Shown here piece by piece: positions 1 to 9,328 of a DNA stretch of 64,000 nucleotides; position 1 is the stretch's first letter, and every line of letters starts with the position of its first letter. The notes under the pieces were generated by a model. It saw only the letters and a program-made list of their open reading frames with translations. It was not told the DNA's origin and ran no database searches. The DNA is taken from assembly GCF_000429265.1 (NCBI RefSeq), contig NZ_KE386871.1:53977-117976 (forward strand). Reading direction: 5' to 3'. The translations under genes were made by a program, and so were the position numbers. The DNA comes from Actinomyces gerencseriae DSM 6844. GTDB lineage: Bacteria; Actinomycetota; Actinomycetes; Actinomycetales; Actinomycetaceae.

Positions 1-1183
1 CGTAGCCGGGCTGGTCGCCGTAGTCGGGGTAGGCGGGACCGGAGAAGCCCTGCCCCTGCGCCTCGGATCCACCGGCGCCCTCGAGGGGAGCCTCGCCCCC
101 GGACTCCCACTGGGCGGTCTGGCGGTAGTCCCACTGAGTGGTCTGGTAGGCGGCCGCCCCGCCGGCGTCCGATTCGGGAACCGCGCCGTACGCGCCGCCG
201 ATCCCATCGGGCGATTCGCCGTCATACATGTGCTGCTCGAAGGCCTGAGGGTCCTCAGAAGCCTCGACACCGCCGAGGTAGACGCGACCGGTGCGCGGGT
301 CGATCCACTCCTCCCCGGCGGCCTCCGCCCGTTCCTTGTCCCGAAGCTCTCTGCGCGACAGCGGCCTGTTCGGGTCGCCGATCTGCGGGATCCCGGCAGT
401 GGTGACTCCATCGGCCTGAGCGAGCCGAGCGGCACGCTCGGCGGAGCGGGCGCGCCGCTGCTCATCCGCACGACGCATCTGGATGTCGATGAGAAGGAGG
501 AACACGCCGACGAGCAGGAGGAGCCCGCCGAGGACGAGTCCCGGAACGAGCCAGGGCGTCGAGACCCTGCGGGGCCAGGACAGTGAGATGCTGGGGGCGG
601 GCGAGGCCCCGTCGGTGGCCGCCAGCACGACCAGGTCGGTGTCGGCGGCGTCCAGGTCGAGTGCGACCGAGCCCTTGTCCGAGGCGGTGGTCAGCCACAG
701 ATCGGAATTGCTCGGATCCGCCCCGGAGGCCTCCAGGACGGTGCAGCCGTTCGCATCGGTGCTCGGGGCGGCCGTCGGCGCATCGGAGGCGGTCGCCTCG
801 GCCGTCGCACCGGGAGTCGCTGCCGGAGCAGTCTCATCACCGCACCTAGTTGTGACATCGGTCGCGGACAATCTGTCCCAGCTGTCCATGCCCGTGACGG
901 AGACGTACGGGTCGTTGGCGAGCCAGGCATTGACATCGGCCGAGTGCCCCACTGCGAGGAAGACCTGGTCGTCGCCCGAGGCGGCCGTGGCGGTGACGGT
1001 GACCTTGGAGTCGATTCGGTTGAGGACGCCCGGCTGCGTGACGACGTAGTTCTGGGCGGGGGCCGAGGCGAGAGTCGCCTCGGCGGTCGCACCGGGTCGC
1101 CAAACAGTGGCGGAGCAGACGGCCAGGATGATGGCGATCAGGCCGAGGACGGCGATGATCGCGCTCAGGATCCGTCGGTTCAC
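1..1183 (-). CDS. Bitopic/two-pass membrane protein, unknown function (3' end beyond window)
   Basis: The gene reads leftward from a GTG at 1183 and is still open at base 1, so at least 394 residues are encoded. GAGGAGA lies about 8 bases before the GTG. Seen in the translation: a first membrane helix at about residues 5-23, an Ala/Thr/Asp-rich outside domain of about 180 residues, a second helix at about 208-230, then a charged, Arg-rich stretch and a long Gly/Tyr/Gln/Pro-rich cytoplasmic tail. I do not recognise a family. The layout (small external domain, two helices, low-complexity tail) is common among actinobacterial envelope proteins, but no function can be inferred. The gene is divergent from the coiled-coil gene at 1535. 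Confidence 0.7.
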   Translation of the reverse strand, partial: MNRRILSAIIAVLGLIAIILAVCSATVWRPGATAEATLASAPAQNYVVTQPGVLNRIDSKVTVTATAASGDDQVFLAVGHSADVNAWLANDPYVSVTGMDSWDRLSATDVTTRCGDETAPAATPGATAEATASDAPTAAPSTDANGCTVLEASGADPSNSDLWLTTASDKGSVALDLDAADTDLVVLAATDGASPAPSISLSWPRRVSTPWLVPGLVLGGLLLLVGVFLLLIDIQMRRADEQRRARSAERAARLAQADGVTTAGIPQIGDPNRPLSRRELRDKERAEAAGEEWIDPRTGRVYLGGVEASEDPQAFEQHMYDGESPDGIGGAYGAVPESDAGGAAAYQTTQWDYRQTAQWESGGEAPLEGAGGSEAQGQGFSGPAYPDYGDQPGY

Positions 1184-1534
1184 GGCGTGACTCTCCTCGA
1201 AGTCGTGGACATGGCACCGCTGTCACCGGCCCCTGCGCCGAACGCTGCTCCCACAGAGCCCGGTTGCAGACATCGCCCAGAATCGCACGTTCATTCCATC
1301 CGTGCGAGGAGCCCCGCCGAAGATCACAGAGCCTGCGCCCTCAGCGGACGAGCGGCCCGCAGGCGCCTAAAGACACCTGAAAGCCACCTGAATCGGCGTG
1401 TCTCCCCGATTCCGCTCGACGTCGGAGCACAATCCGATCATGATCAGGCCCTCAGGGCCTAGGCGCGAAGGGCGCTCTCATGGCTACGATTGGGTCACAG
1501 CGGGCCGCGGCGGCCCGCCAGAAGGAGGAGTGAC
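1184..1534. other. Divergent intergenic region
   Basis: About 350 bases separate two divergent genes. Seen: a 15-base palindrome AGGCCCT-C-AGGGCCT near 1447-1461, a TACGAT hexamer near 1484 that could be a -10 box for the rightward gene, and a GC hairpin (CGGGCCG-CGG-CGGCCCG, 1501-1517) just before its ribosome binding site. No additional gene is evident. Confidence 0.4.
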
Positions 1535-3016
1535 GTGGCCGAGGGGTCTTCTGAGGAATTCGCCATCACCATGCGGGGGTACGACCGCACCCAGGTCGAT
1601 CAACGCATCAAGGCGCTGTCCCGTCAACTTGGAGATGCCCGCCGCGAGGTCGCCAGCCTCGACCAGCGGGCGATGACGCTCGCCGGCGAGCTCGCCGACG
1701 CCCAGCGTCGTCTGCGCGAGGCGGACAAGCCCACCTATGCCGGACTCGGTTCGCGCATCGAGCAGCTCCTGCGCAGCGCCGAGGAGCAGAGCACCTCCGT
1801 GCTGTCCAAGGCGAACGCCGAGGCCGACGCGCTCCTGGCTCGCACGCGCGCCAATGCCGCGCACCTGTCCGAGCGCAGCTCCTCCGAGGCGGCAACCATG
1901 GTCGCCGACGCCCGGCGGGAGGCCGCCGAGCTGCGATCCCACAGCGAGGCCGAGTCCTCCACCATCCTGGCCAACGCCCAGGCCCGGGCGGACGAGCTCA
2001 TCGCCTCGGCGCAGCGCAAGGCGGAGCAGATCACCTCCGAGGCCAAGGCGAGCGCGGCCGAGGCCCGGTCCTCGGCCGATCGCGAGGCGCAGCTGACGGT
2101 GGCCGCGGCCAAGAAGTCCGCTGCCGAGCTCACCGTGACCGCCGAGCGCGAGGCAGGAGAGACCCGGGAAGCGGCGGAATCGGAGGCCGACGCCCTGAGG
2201 CGCTCCTCTCAGGACCAGGCGGACTCGGTGACGGCGACCGCCGCCGAGGAGGCCCGTATCACCGTGGACAAGGCTCGCGCCGAGGCCGACTCCCTGCTGT
2301 CGGCCGCTCGCAGCGAGGCGGAGGCGTTGAGGCGCACGAGCACGGCCGAGGCCGAGGCCGCGCGAGCGGAGGCCACGGAACTGCGCCAGCAGGCGCTTCT
2401 CGAGATCGCCGCGGCGCACGAGGCGGCGGCCGAGGAGGACTCCACCGCTCACGAGGCCGCGCGCCAGCACATCGAGGAGATGAACCGTCAGGCGCAGGAG
2501 CAGGCGGCCCAGGCCGAGGCCCGCCTCGAGGAGGCCCTCACCCGCGCGGAGGCCGTGCGCTCCGAGGTGGACGACACCCTCCGCTCCCGCCAGGAGGAGG
2601 CGACGCGCCTGGCCGAGGACACCCTGAACCAGGCCCGTCTTGAGGCGACGGCCCTCCTTGAGGACGCCCGTGCCGACGCCGAGGTCGAGAAGACCACCAT
2701 GATGCGTCAGATCAAGGAACTCGAGCGCCAGCGCGACTCGGTCGCCAGCTACCTCGAGGAGATGCGCAGCGTGCTCGGCAACGTCATGCCGCAGGCTCCG
2801 GAGTTCTCCGACGTCATCAGCGCCGCACTGGCGACCGGCGTTCCGCAGGCCGCGGGCCTGTCCGATGTGGCCGGCAGTGGCGCCAGCGCCGATTCCGCAG
2901 GCTCTCCCGAGGCTGCGTCGCAGAGCGCCGGCTCTCCCGAGACGGTCGCCGACACCGATGAGGACCGGTCGCTCCAGGAGGACCTGCTGAGCATGGGCGG
3001 CCGCAAGCGCCGCTGA
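1535..3016 (+). CDS. DivIVA/Scy-like long coiled-coil polar scaffold protein
   Basis: 493 residues. I chose the GTG at 1535 because GAAGGAGGAG precedes it by a few bases; the ATG 45 bases upstream lacks one. The N-terminus (about residues 5-30) contains FAITMRGYDRTQVDQRI, the lipid-binding DivIVA-type start motif. Residues about 60-420 are an almost uninterrupted Ala/Glu/Arg/Ser coiled coil in which Glu-Ala-containing blocks recur, followed by a disordered Ser/Ala/Gly/Asp tail ending GGRKRR. In Streptomyces, Scy and FilP share this design and organise the tip or pole cytoskeleton. A cell-pole or division-site scaffold is therefore likely; the exact orthology is an inference. It stands alone, with GntR on the opposite strand downstream. 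Confidence 0.75.
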   Translation: MAEGSSEEFAITMRGYDRTQVDQRIKALSRQLGDARREVASLDQRAMTLAGELADAQRRLREADKPTYAGLGSRIEQLLRSAEEQSTSVLSKANAEADALLARTRANAAHLSERSSSEAATMVADARREAAELRSHSEAESSTILANAQARADELIASAQRKAEQITSEAKASAAEARSSADREAQLTVAAAKKSAAELTVTAEREAGETREAAESEADALRRSSQDQADSVTATAAEEARITVDKARAEADSLLSAARSEAEALRRTSTAEAEAARAEATELRQQALLEIAAAHEAAAEEDSTAHEAARQHIEEMNRQAQEQAAQAEARLEEALTRAEAVRSEVDDTLRSRQEEATRLAEDTLNQARLEATALLEDARADAEVEKTTMMRQIKELERQRDSVASYLEEMRSVLGNVMPQAPEFSDVISAALATGVPQAAGLSDVAGSGASADSAGSPEAASQSAGSPETVADTDEDRSLQEDLLSMGGRKRR

Positions 3017-3041
3017 ACTCGAACCGGCCCTCCCGGTGATC

Positions 3042-3404
3042 TCACGACCAGGCGCGGCGCACGAGGGCGAGCGTCTCCTCACGGGTCATGCCCAAGTTGC
3101 GCATGGTCGTCACGAAGCACATGGTCTCCCGTTCGGCCGCGGTGTCGGCGAGGTCCATGACATAGGTGCCGTGGCGACCGCGCCCCTCGACAACCCCCTC
3201 GAGCTCCAGTTCCCGATAGGCCTTGGCGACCGTGTTGACGGCGACATCGAGCTCGGCCGCCAGCGCACGTGTGGTCGGCAGGCGCACACCGGCGGCCAGG
3301 CGACCCGAGGTGACATCGACACGGATCGCAGAGCAGATCTGCGCGAAGACCGGCTCCGAGGAGTCCGGATCCAATGTGATGCGCAGGCGGATAGAGGCGG
3401 CCAT
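3042..3404 (-). CDS. GntR family transcriptional regulator, short YtrA type
   Basis: 120 residues. Residues about 10-75 are a GntR winged helix: PVFAQICSAIRVDVTSGRL, then LPTTRALAAELDVAVNTVAKAY, then EGRGRHGTYV. The remaining ~40 residues are too short for an effector-binding domain, which is typical of the YtrA subfamily. Members of that subfamily usually repress an adjacent ABC transporter, but none adjoins here, so its target is unknown. There is no clear ribosome binding site before the ATG. An AGTG-N12-CACT arrangement just upstream (about 3411-3430) could be an autoregulatory site. It converges with the coiled-coil gene, 25 bases away. Confidence 0.85.
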   Translation of the reverse strand: MAASIRLRITLDPDSSEPVFAQICSAIRVDVTSGRLAAGVRLPTTRALAAELDVAVNTVAKAYRELELEGVVEGRGRHGTYVMDLADTAAERETMCFVTTMRNLGMTREETLALVRRAWS

Positions 3405-3517
3405 GTTTCTAGTGTGCGCCTTATCACTCGCTTCCGCATCTTGAGACAGACTCCGGATTGTCAGTCGATCACCCGCCGTCGCACTCGCCTCTCAGGACGC
3501 GTCGCCGCCATCCACGG

Positions 3518-3807
3518 CTACCATAAACGGCGCTTCCAGCAGGCGGTGTGCCAGTGGCGGCGCTCCTCCAGACCGCGATCCGCTCCGAAGAGGGACTCGT
3601 TCGACCAGGCGACGACATGCGGCGTTCCCGGCGCGATGCTCCGGTTGCAGCCGGGGCAGGTGTAGGGCTTGTCGCCTCCGCGCAGGTGACGCACGGTGAA
3701 ATCGGCTCCCCCGGGCCGGTCTGAGTGCGCGGCATCGAGTTCAGCCGCTCCACGTCGAGGGGACGGTGTCCAGCGCCGTAAGGACGTTTGGAGCTGCGTC
3801 GTGCCAT
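3518..3807 (-). pseudogene. Frame-disrupted small Zn-ribbon protein (annotated in relatives as ATP/GTP-binding protein)
   Basis: Two frames together make one recognisable small actinobacterial protein. From the ATG at 3807 one frame gives MARRSSKRPYGAGHRPLDV and on to QTGPG. The other frame then gives GADFTVRHLRGGDKPYTCPG, a second CxxC-like/His part (PGTPHVVAW) and the family end RRHWHTACWKRRLW before a TAG at 3518. The frames join if one G is added to the G5 run read on the minus strand (about 3708-3712). So this is either a homopolymer sequencing error or a real -1 frameshift. The conserved CPGC and HWHTACW residues suggest a metal-binding ribbon. Function in the family is unknown. Confidence 0.6.
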
Positions 3808-3869
3808 GGACCCGACCATATCGCCGCGCCGCCCGGACGTCGTCCGGGACCCTGAGCCCGACGGGCACT

Positions 3870-3913
3870 GAACGAGCACAGAACGAGCACAGAACGAGCA
3901 CAGAACGAGCACC
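3870..3913. repeat. 11-bp tandem repeat, four copies
   Basis: GAACGAGCACA is repeated at 3870, 3881 and 3892, with a fourth copy at 3903 ending in C instead of A. It lies upstream of the frame-disrupted gene, between it and the mdh terminator. Perfect short tandem copies suggest slippage; no function is visible. Confidence 0.9.
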
Positions 3914-3968
3914 GAATCAGCCGAGTGCCGGTCGGAGTCATGCGATGGCGCGCTGGGATGGACGACGC

Positions 3969-4005
3969 GGGGCTCTCCCGGGAGAGTCATTCCCGAGGGA
4001 GCCCC
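3969..4005 (-). terminator. Hairpin downstream of mdh
   Basis: GGGGCTC... pairs with ...GAGCCCC across 37 bases with two internal mismatches. It lies about 70 bases past the mdh stop codon, on the side where transcripts of mdh end. There is no T-run, as is common for actinobacterial terminators. Confidence 0.6.
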
Positions 4006-4074
4006 GATGCGCGTGTCAGCGCGATGGGACGGCCCGCGTCGGAGCGCGCCCATCGGCGCCCGGTGTCCGGGCCG

Positions 4075-5184
<1,110 letters not shown>

Positions 5185-5293
5185 TCATACGGGCCGTGGC
5201 TCGCCCAGCGGCCCGGTCCCGGCCGGCACCGGACGAGCATCCGGCGGTGCCGGGCGATGAGGGGGTGGCGGAGGGCGAGGTCCAGTGCCCGGC

Positions 5294-6634
5294 TCAGCTC
5301 ACGGCATCGGCCCCGGCCGCCTCGGCGGAGGCGGTCAGCTCCTCGGGACTGACGAGGCCCTCGACGCTGACGCGGTCGAGGTACTTCATGCCGTCGAAGG
5401 AGAGCTCCCGGGCGTTCTCCGGGTCGCCGTCGGCGCCGATCCGACCGCCCGCGAGACGGTCGACGACGATGGCGATGGCGCCGTCACCGGTGACATTGGT
5501 GGCGGTGCCGAAGGAGTCCATGGCGATGTACGTGGCGATCATGAGGGCGACCTGCGCGTCGTCGAAGCCGAGCATGGAGGACAGCAGTCCCGTGGCCGCC
5601 ATGATGGCCCCGCCGGGAACGCCCGGGGCGGCGACCATGGTGATGCCGAGCATGAAGATGAAGCCGACCCATTGCGCCGTCGAGACGCTCAATCCCTGGG
5701 TGAGCACGATCGCGAAGGCGAAGGAGAAGATCTTCGAGGTCGAGCCGGCCAGGTGGATGGTGGCGCACAGCGGGATGGTGAAGGAGGCGACGGCGTCCGA
5801 CACGCCGTTCCTCCTGGTCTGGGCCAGCGTCACGGGGATCGTCGCCGCCGAGGAGGAGGTGCCCAGGGCGGTCAGGTAGGCGGGCATCATGGTCGCCAGC
5901 GCCCGCACGGGATTCCTGCCGCCGATGATGCCGGCCACGACGTACTGGACGCCGAGGATGACGACCTCCAGGATGAGGACCACGACGACGACCCGCAGGA
6001 GCGTGCGCATGACGGACCACGCCTCGCCGGTGTAGGTGAGGTTGAGGAAGATGCCGAAGATGTGCAGGGGCAGCAGCGGGATGATGATCCGCTCGATGAG
6101 CCTGGTGATGATGGCGCGGAACTCGATGAAGCCCTTGCGGAGGACGCCGCGCGGGATGAGCGACAGGCCGATGCCGACGACGAAGGAGAGCAGGAGAGCG
6201 GTCATGACCGGGACCGCGGCCGGCATCTCGATGCTGAAGTACGTCTCCAGCGCGCTGCCGGGCTCCTCGACGCCGGACAGCGATGTGCTGGCCAGCAGCC
6301 GGGGGAACAGCGCGGCGCACACGACGTAGGTGAGAAAGCCCGAGAAGAGGGTGGAGGCGTAGGCGATGGCCGTCGTGATGCCGAGCCACCTGCCGGCGCC
6401 GCGGCCGAGGTCGGCGATCGCCGGAGTCACCAGCCCGATGATGATCAGCGGGATGGCGAAGGTCAGGAACTGGCTGAACAGGGCGGAGAAGGTCGCGAAG
6501 ACCCGGCCCACGGCCTGCGGGAGGAACGGCTCCCCGCCGATCCTGATAGCGCCCAGGGCGAGGGAGAGTGCGATGGCGGCGAGCACCCACACGAGGATGC
6601 CGCCGGCTGAGAGCGCCTTGCGAAGATATGACAC
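5294..6634 (-). CDS. Dicarboxylate/amino acid:cation symporter (DAACS family)
   Basis: About 446 residues with eight or so hydrophobic helices. The second half carries the re-entrant-loop signatures of the family: a Ser-rich LGTSSSAATIPVTL, then MDSFGTATNVTGDGA, matching the SSSAT and NxxGD motifs that bind sodium and substrate. Relatives import C4-dicarboxylates, glutamate or Ser/Thr with Na+ or H+; which substrate applies here cannot be told. I place the start at a GTG (6634, reading VSYLRKALSAGG) because the longer in-frame beginning at 6700 is Arg/Pro-rich and non-family; AAAGGG lies about 10 bases upstream. It sits between mdh and DUF3017, an insertion in the otherwise conserved block. 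Confidence 0.85.
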   Translation of the reverse strand: MSYLRKALSAGGILVWVLAAIALSLALGAIRIGGEPFLPQAVGRVFATFSALFSQFLTFAIPLIIIGLVTPAIADLGRGAGRWLGITTAIAYASTLFSGFLTYVVCAALFPRLLASTSLSGVEEPGSALETYFSIEMPAAVPVMTALLLSFVVGIGLSLIPRGVLRKGFIEFRAIITRLIERIIIPLLPLHIFGIFLNLTYTGEAWSVMRTLLRVVVVVLILEVVILGVQYVVAGIIGGRNPVRALATMMPAYLTALGTSSSAATIPVTLAQTRRNGVSDAVASFTIPLCATIHLAGSTSKIFSFAFAIVLTQGLSVSTAQWVGFIFMLGITMVAAPGVPGGAIMAATGLLSSMLGFDDAQVALMIATYIAMDSFGTATNVTGDGAIAIVVDRLAGGRIGADGDPENARELSFDGMKYLDRVSVEGLVSPEELTASAEAAGADAVS

Positions 6635-6799
6635 GGAGAAACTGCCCTTTCGGCCGGGGCGGGCGGTCGGGAGCCGCCTCACTGCGCCGCAGCATGCCAC
6701 AGGAAGGATGATGACCGGGGGTCGTATCTCGCGGACTGATCCCGGCGGCGGGCGAGCGGCGGGCGCGGATCCCTCGCATCCCTCCGCGCGGGACGGCCG

Positions 6800-7216
6800 T
6801 CAGACGACTCGCGGCAGGTCCGCGTAGTACGTCAGGATGAACAGGGCCGCCGCGAGGAGGATCCCGAAGAGGACGTCGAAGAGGCGCCCGCGCGCGGCCA
6901 TCCAGGTGCCGTCGGGCCGTTGGAGACGCAGGAGCGCGAACAGCAGCACGCCCGTGCCGAGCCACACGATCGCCAGGCGACGGTGCCCCAGCAGGGAGAT
7001 CACGGGCATCGCCGTCAGGCCGAGCGCCACCGCGAGCACTGCCAGCGTCCGGTAGGGCTCCTTGTGCTCGGCCGGCGGCCGGGCCACGGGAAGCCCCGCC
7101 TGCGCCCACGCGTCCTCGGCCGAGGGCCGCGGAGAGTGCGGGGCTCGCGGTCGATCCGCCGGCGGCTCCGCATCGGCGGTGCCCGGAGTGCTCTGGTCCT
7201 GGCTCACGGCCGTCAT
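6800..7216 (-). CDS. DUF3017 domain-containing small membrane protein
   Basis: 138 residues. The first ~55 residues are a Pro/Ala/Arg-rich cytoplasmic segment; the rest holds three hydrophobic helices (TLAVLAVALGLTAMPVISLL, LAIVWLGTGVLLFALL and LFDVLFGILLAAALFILTYY). Size, helix layout and position next to purH and mdh match DUF3017 proteins, which occur next to purH/folD in many actinobacteria. Function is not known. The ATG at 7216 is 25 bases after the purH stop, so the two are likely cotranscribed. The family assignment rests on topology and neighbourhood, not on a profile search. Confidence 0.75.
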   Translation of the reverse strand: MTAVSQDQSTPGTADAEPPADRPRAPHSPRPSAEDAWAQAGLPVARPPAEHKEPYRTLAVLAVALGLTAMPVISLLGHRRLAIVWLGTGVLLFALLRLQRPDGTWMAARGRLFDVLFGILLAAALFILTYYADLPRVV

Positions 7217-7241
7217 CGTACCGGTGCCCGCCGACGGATCA

Positions 7242-9008
7242 TCAGTGGGCGAAGTGACGGGAGCCGGTGACGTACATGGTGACGCCGGCCGCCCGGGCGG
7301 CGGCGATGACCTCGTCATCGCGAATGGAGCCGCCGGGCTGGACGACGGCGGTGACGCCGGCGTCGATGAGGACCTGGAGGCCGTCGGCGAAGGGGAAGAA
7401 GGCGTCGGACGCGGCGACCGCACCGCGGGCGCGCTCGGGCGGCCCGCTTCGAAGGGCCTCGGGAGCGGACGCGTCACCGGTCGCTCGAGCGCCCAGGGTA
7501 TTGGCGCGCTCGACGGCCAGCCTGCAGGAGTCGACTCGATTGACCTGACCCATGCCCACGCCCACGGTTGCGCCGTCCCTCGCCAGGAGGATCGCGTTCG
7601 AGCGGACGGAGCGCACGGACAGCCACGCGAAGCGCAGGTCGGCGAGCGTCCTCCCGTCCGCCGCCTCACCGGCGACGAGCCGCCAGGTCGTCGGATCGGC
7701 GTCCCCGGACTGATAGGTGTCGCGCTCCTGGATGACGGCGCCCCCCGAGATCGGCCTGATCTCATAGCCCTCCCGTCCCGGGGGCTCGACGACGAGCAGA
7801 CGCAGGTTCTTCTTGGCGGACAGGATCTCCACGGCCTCGTCGGCGAACGCGGGCGCGGCGACGACCTCGGTGAAGATCGGCCTGATCTGCCGGGCCATCT
7901 CGGCGCTCACGGCGGCATTGGTGGCGATGACCCCGCCGTAGGCGGAGACGGGGTCGCAGGCGTGGGCCCTGCGGTGGGCCTCGGCGACGTCGCCGGTGGC
8001 CGACACGGCGATGCCGCAGGGGTTGGCGTGCTTGACGACCGCGACCGCGACGGCGTCGCCATGATCGTGCACGGCCCGGAGCGCGGCGTCGGTGTCGGTG
8101 TAGTTGTTGTAGCTCATGGCCTTGCCGTGCAGCCGGCGGGCTCCCGCCACTCCCCCGGCGGCGCCCGGAGCGCGGTAGACGGCGGCGGCCTGGTGCGGGT
8201 TCTCCCCGTAGCGCAGACCGGCGAGGCGCTCGTAGCCGGCGCCGACATACGCGGGCGGAATGGGAGCGGGGGCCCCTGACCCGGAGGCCTCGTCACCGGT
8301 CGCAGTCATGACCCCGGTACCAGTTCCGGCCTGCGCGGCGTCGTGCTCGGTCTGCTCGGCCAGCCAGGTGGCGACGGCGGCGTCGTAGGCGGCCGTGCGC
8401 GCGAGGGCCCGGGCCGCCAGGAGCCGGCGCTGGGCGAGGGTGAAGCCCCCGGCGCGCACGGCGGCGGCCGCCTCGTCGTAGGCGGAGGGCTCGACGACGA
8501 CGGCGACGCCGGAGTGGTTCTTGGCGGCGGCCCGAACCATGGCGGGCCCGCCGATGTCGATCTGCTCGATGCAGGCGTCGAAGCCGGCGCCCGAGGCGAC
8601 GGTATCGGCGAAGGGGTAGAGGTTGACCACGACGAGGTCGATCGGGGACACGTCCAGCTCCGCGAGCCGGTTCATGTGCTCGGTCCTGCGACGGTCGGCG
8701 AGGATCCCGGCGTGGATGGCCGGGTGCAGTGTCTTGACGCGCCCCTGAAGGCACTCGGGGAAGCCGGTGACGTCCTCGACCGGCGTCACGGGCAGGCCCG
8801 CGCCCGCGATGGTGGCGGCGGTGGAACCAGTGGAGAGGATCTCGACGTCGGCGTCGATGAGGGCGGTCGCCAGCCCGATCAGGCCCGTCTTGTCGTGGAC
8901 GGAGATCAGGGCCCGGCGCACGGGGACCCTGTCCGGATCATCCGGATCCGGGCCGGTCGGCCTCCGGGTGTGCTGGTCGGGGACGGCGGACTTGGACTGA
9001 GTGGCCAC
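7242..9008 (-). CDS. purH: Bifunctional AICAR transformylase/IMP cyclohydrolase
   Basis: 588 residues. It carries out the last two steps of purine synthesis: formylation of AICAR using 10-formyl-THF, then ring closure to IMP. The N-terminal MGS-like cyclohydrolase domain starts [20 protein letters not shown] and includes [15 protein letters not shown] and the LVVVNLYPF strand. The AICARFT domain includes [39 protein letters not shown] and the closing [12 protein letters not shown]. It is longer than typical PurH because of an N-terminal extension and an Ala/Gly/Thr-rich insert after about residue 240. The GTG start at 9008 has AGGAG 7 bases upstream. A ZTP riboswitch precedes it. No purN lies beside it, unlike in Streptomyces. 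Confidence 0.97.
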   Translation of the reverse strand: MATQSKSAVPDQHTRRPTGPDPDDPDRVPVRRALISVHDKTGLIGLATALIDADVEILSTGSTAATIAGAGLPVTPVEDVTGFPECLQGRVKTLHPAIHAGILADRRRTEHMNRLAELDVSPIDLVVVNLYPFADTVASGAGFDACIEQIDIGGPAMVRAAAKNHSGVAVVVEPSAYDEAAAAVRAGGFTLAQRRLLAARALARTAAYDAAVATWLAEQTEHDAAQAGTGTGVMTATGDEASGSGAPAPIPPAYVGAGYERLAGLRYGENPHQAAAVYRAPGAAGGVAGARRLHGKAMSYNNYTDTDAALRAVHDHGDAVAVAVVKHANPCGIAVSATGDVAEAHRRAHACDPVSAYGGVIATNAAVSAEMARQIRPIFTEVVAAPAFADEAVEILSAKKNLRLLVVEPPGREGYEIRPISGGAVIQERDTYQSGDADPTTWRLVAGEAADGRTLADLRFAWLSVRSVRSNAILLARDGATVGVGMGQVNRVDSCRLAVERANTLGARATGDASAPEALRSGPPERARGAVAASDAFFPFADGLQVLIDAGVTAVVQPGGSIRDDEVIAAARAAGVTMYVTGSRHFAH

Positions 9009-9033
9009 GGGCGCTCCTGGTGCGATCGGCTGC

Positions 9034-9127
9034 GGGGACGCCCAGGCGGGCGACGTCCCCTGCTCATGATCGGCGGCCGTTCCCCGGTGGTGCCCCACCC
9101 TCGCCAGTCACGGCCAGCGCCAGTCTA
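9034..9127 (-). ncRNA. ZTP (pfl) riboswitch controlling purH
   Basis: Read on the minus strand, the purH leader has the conserved core GGCCGTGACTGGCG, a GTGG...CCACCGGGGAACGGCC arm that closes the first helix, and a distal CCCGCCTGGGC loop inside the stem GGGGACG/CGTCCCC. This order (GACUGGCG, then CACCGGGGAACGG, then CCGCCUGGG) is the pfl motif, known to sense ZTP/ZMP and to control purH, folD and one-carbon genes. The final stem ends about 16 bases before the AGGAG of purH. Control of purH is expected to turn gene expression on when ZMP accumulates, i.e. when 10-formyl-THF is short. Confidence 0.9.
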
Positions 9128-9328
9128 GCCGCCCCCGCCCGTCCCCCCGCCCATTCCGTCTCCTCCGTGTCCGTGCGGATCACCCCGCGGACTCACCCCC
9201 CGCCATCGCCATGCGCCGCCATTCGCTCCGGGCGGTGCGTCGGGCCGGAGAGCCGGAGCGGGCGGAGAGGCCGGTCCGACCGGTCCCGCAGAGCTCATCG
9301 CGGTCCCCCGGCGCTGCGGCGGGCGGCA
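9128..9328. other. Spacer between DUF6350 gene and the purH leader
   Basis: About 200 bases, C-rich at one end, with no convincing coding content on either strand. This is the place where purN sits in Streptomyces; nothing resembling it remains. A promoter for the riboswitch-purH transcript probably lies here, but I see no clear box. Confidence 0.4.

Noticed and set aside
9128..9328. Remnant of purN
   Set aside because: No frame shows GAR transformylase motifs such as a formyl-folate loop.
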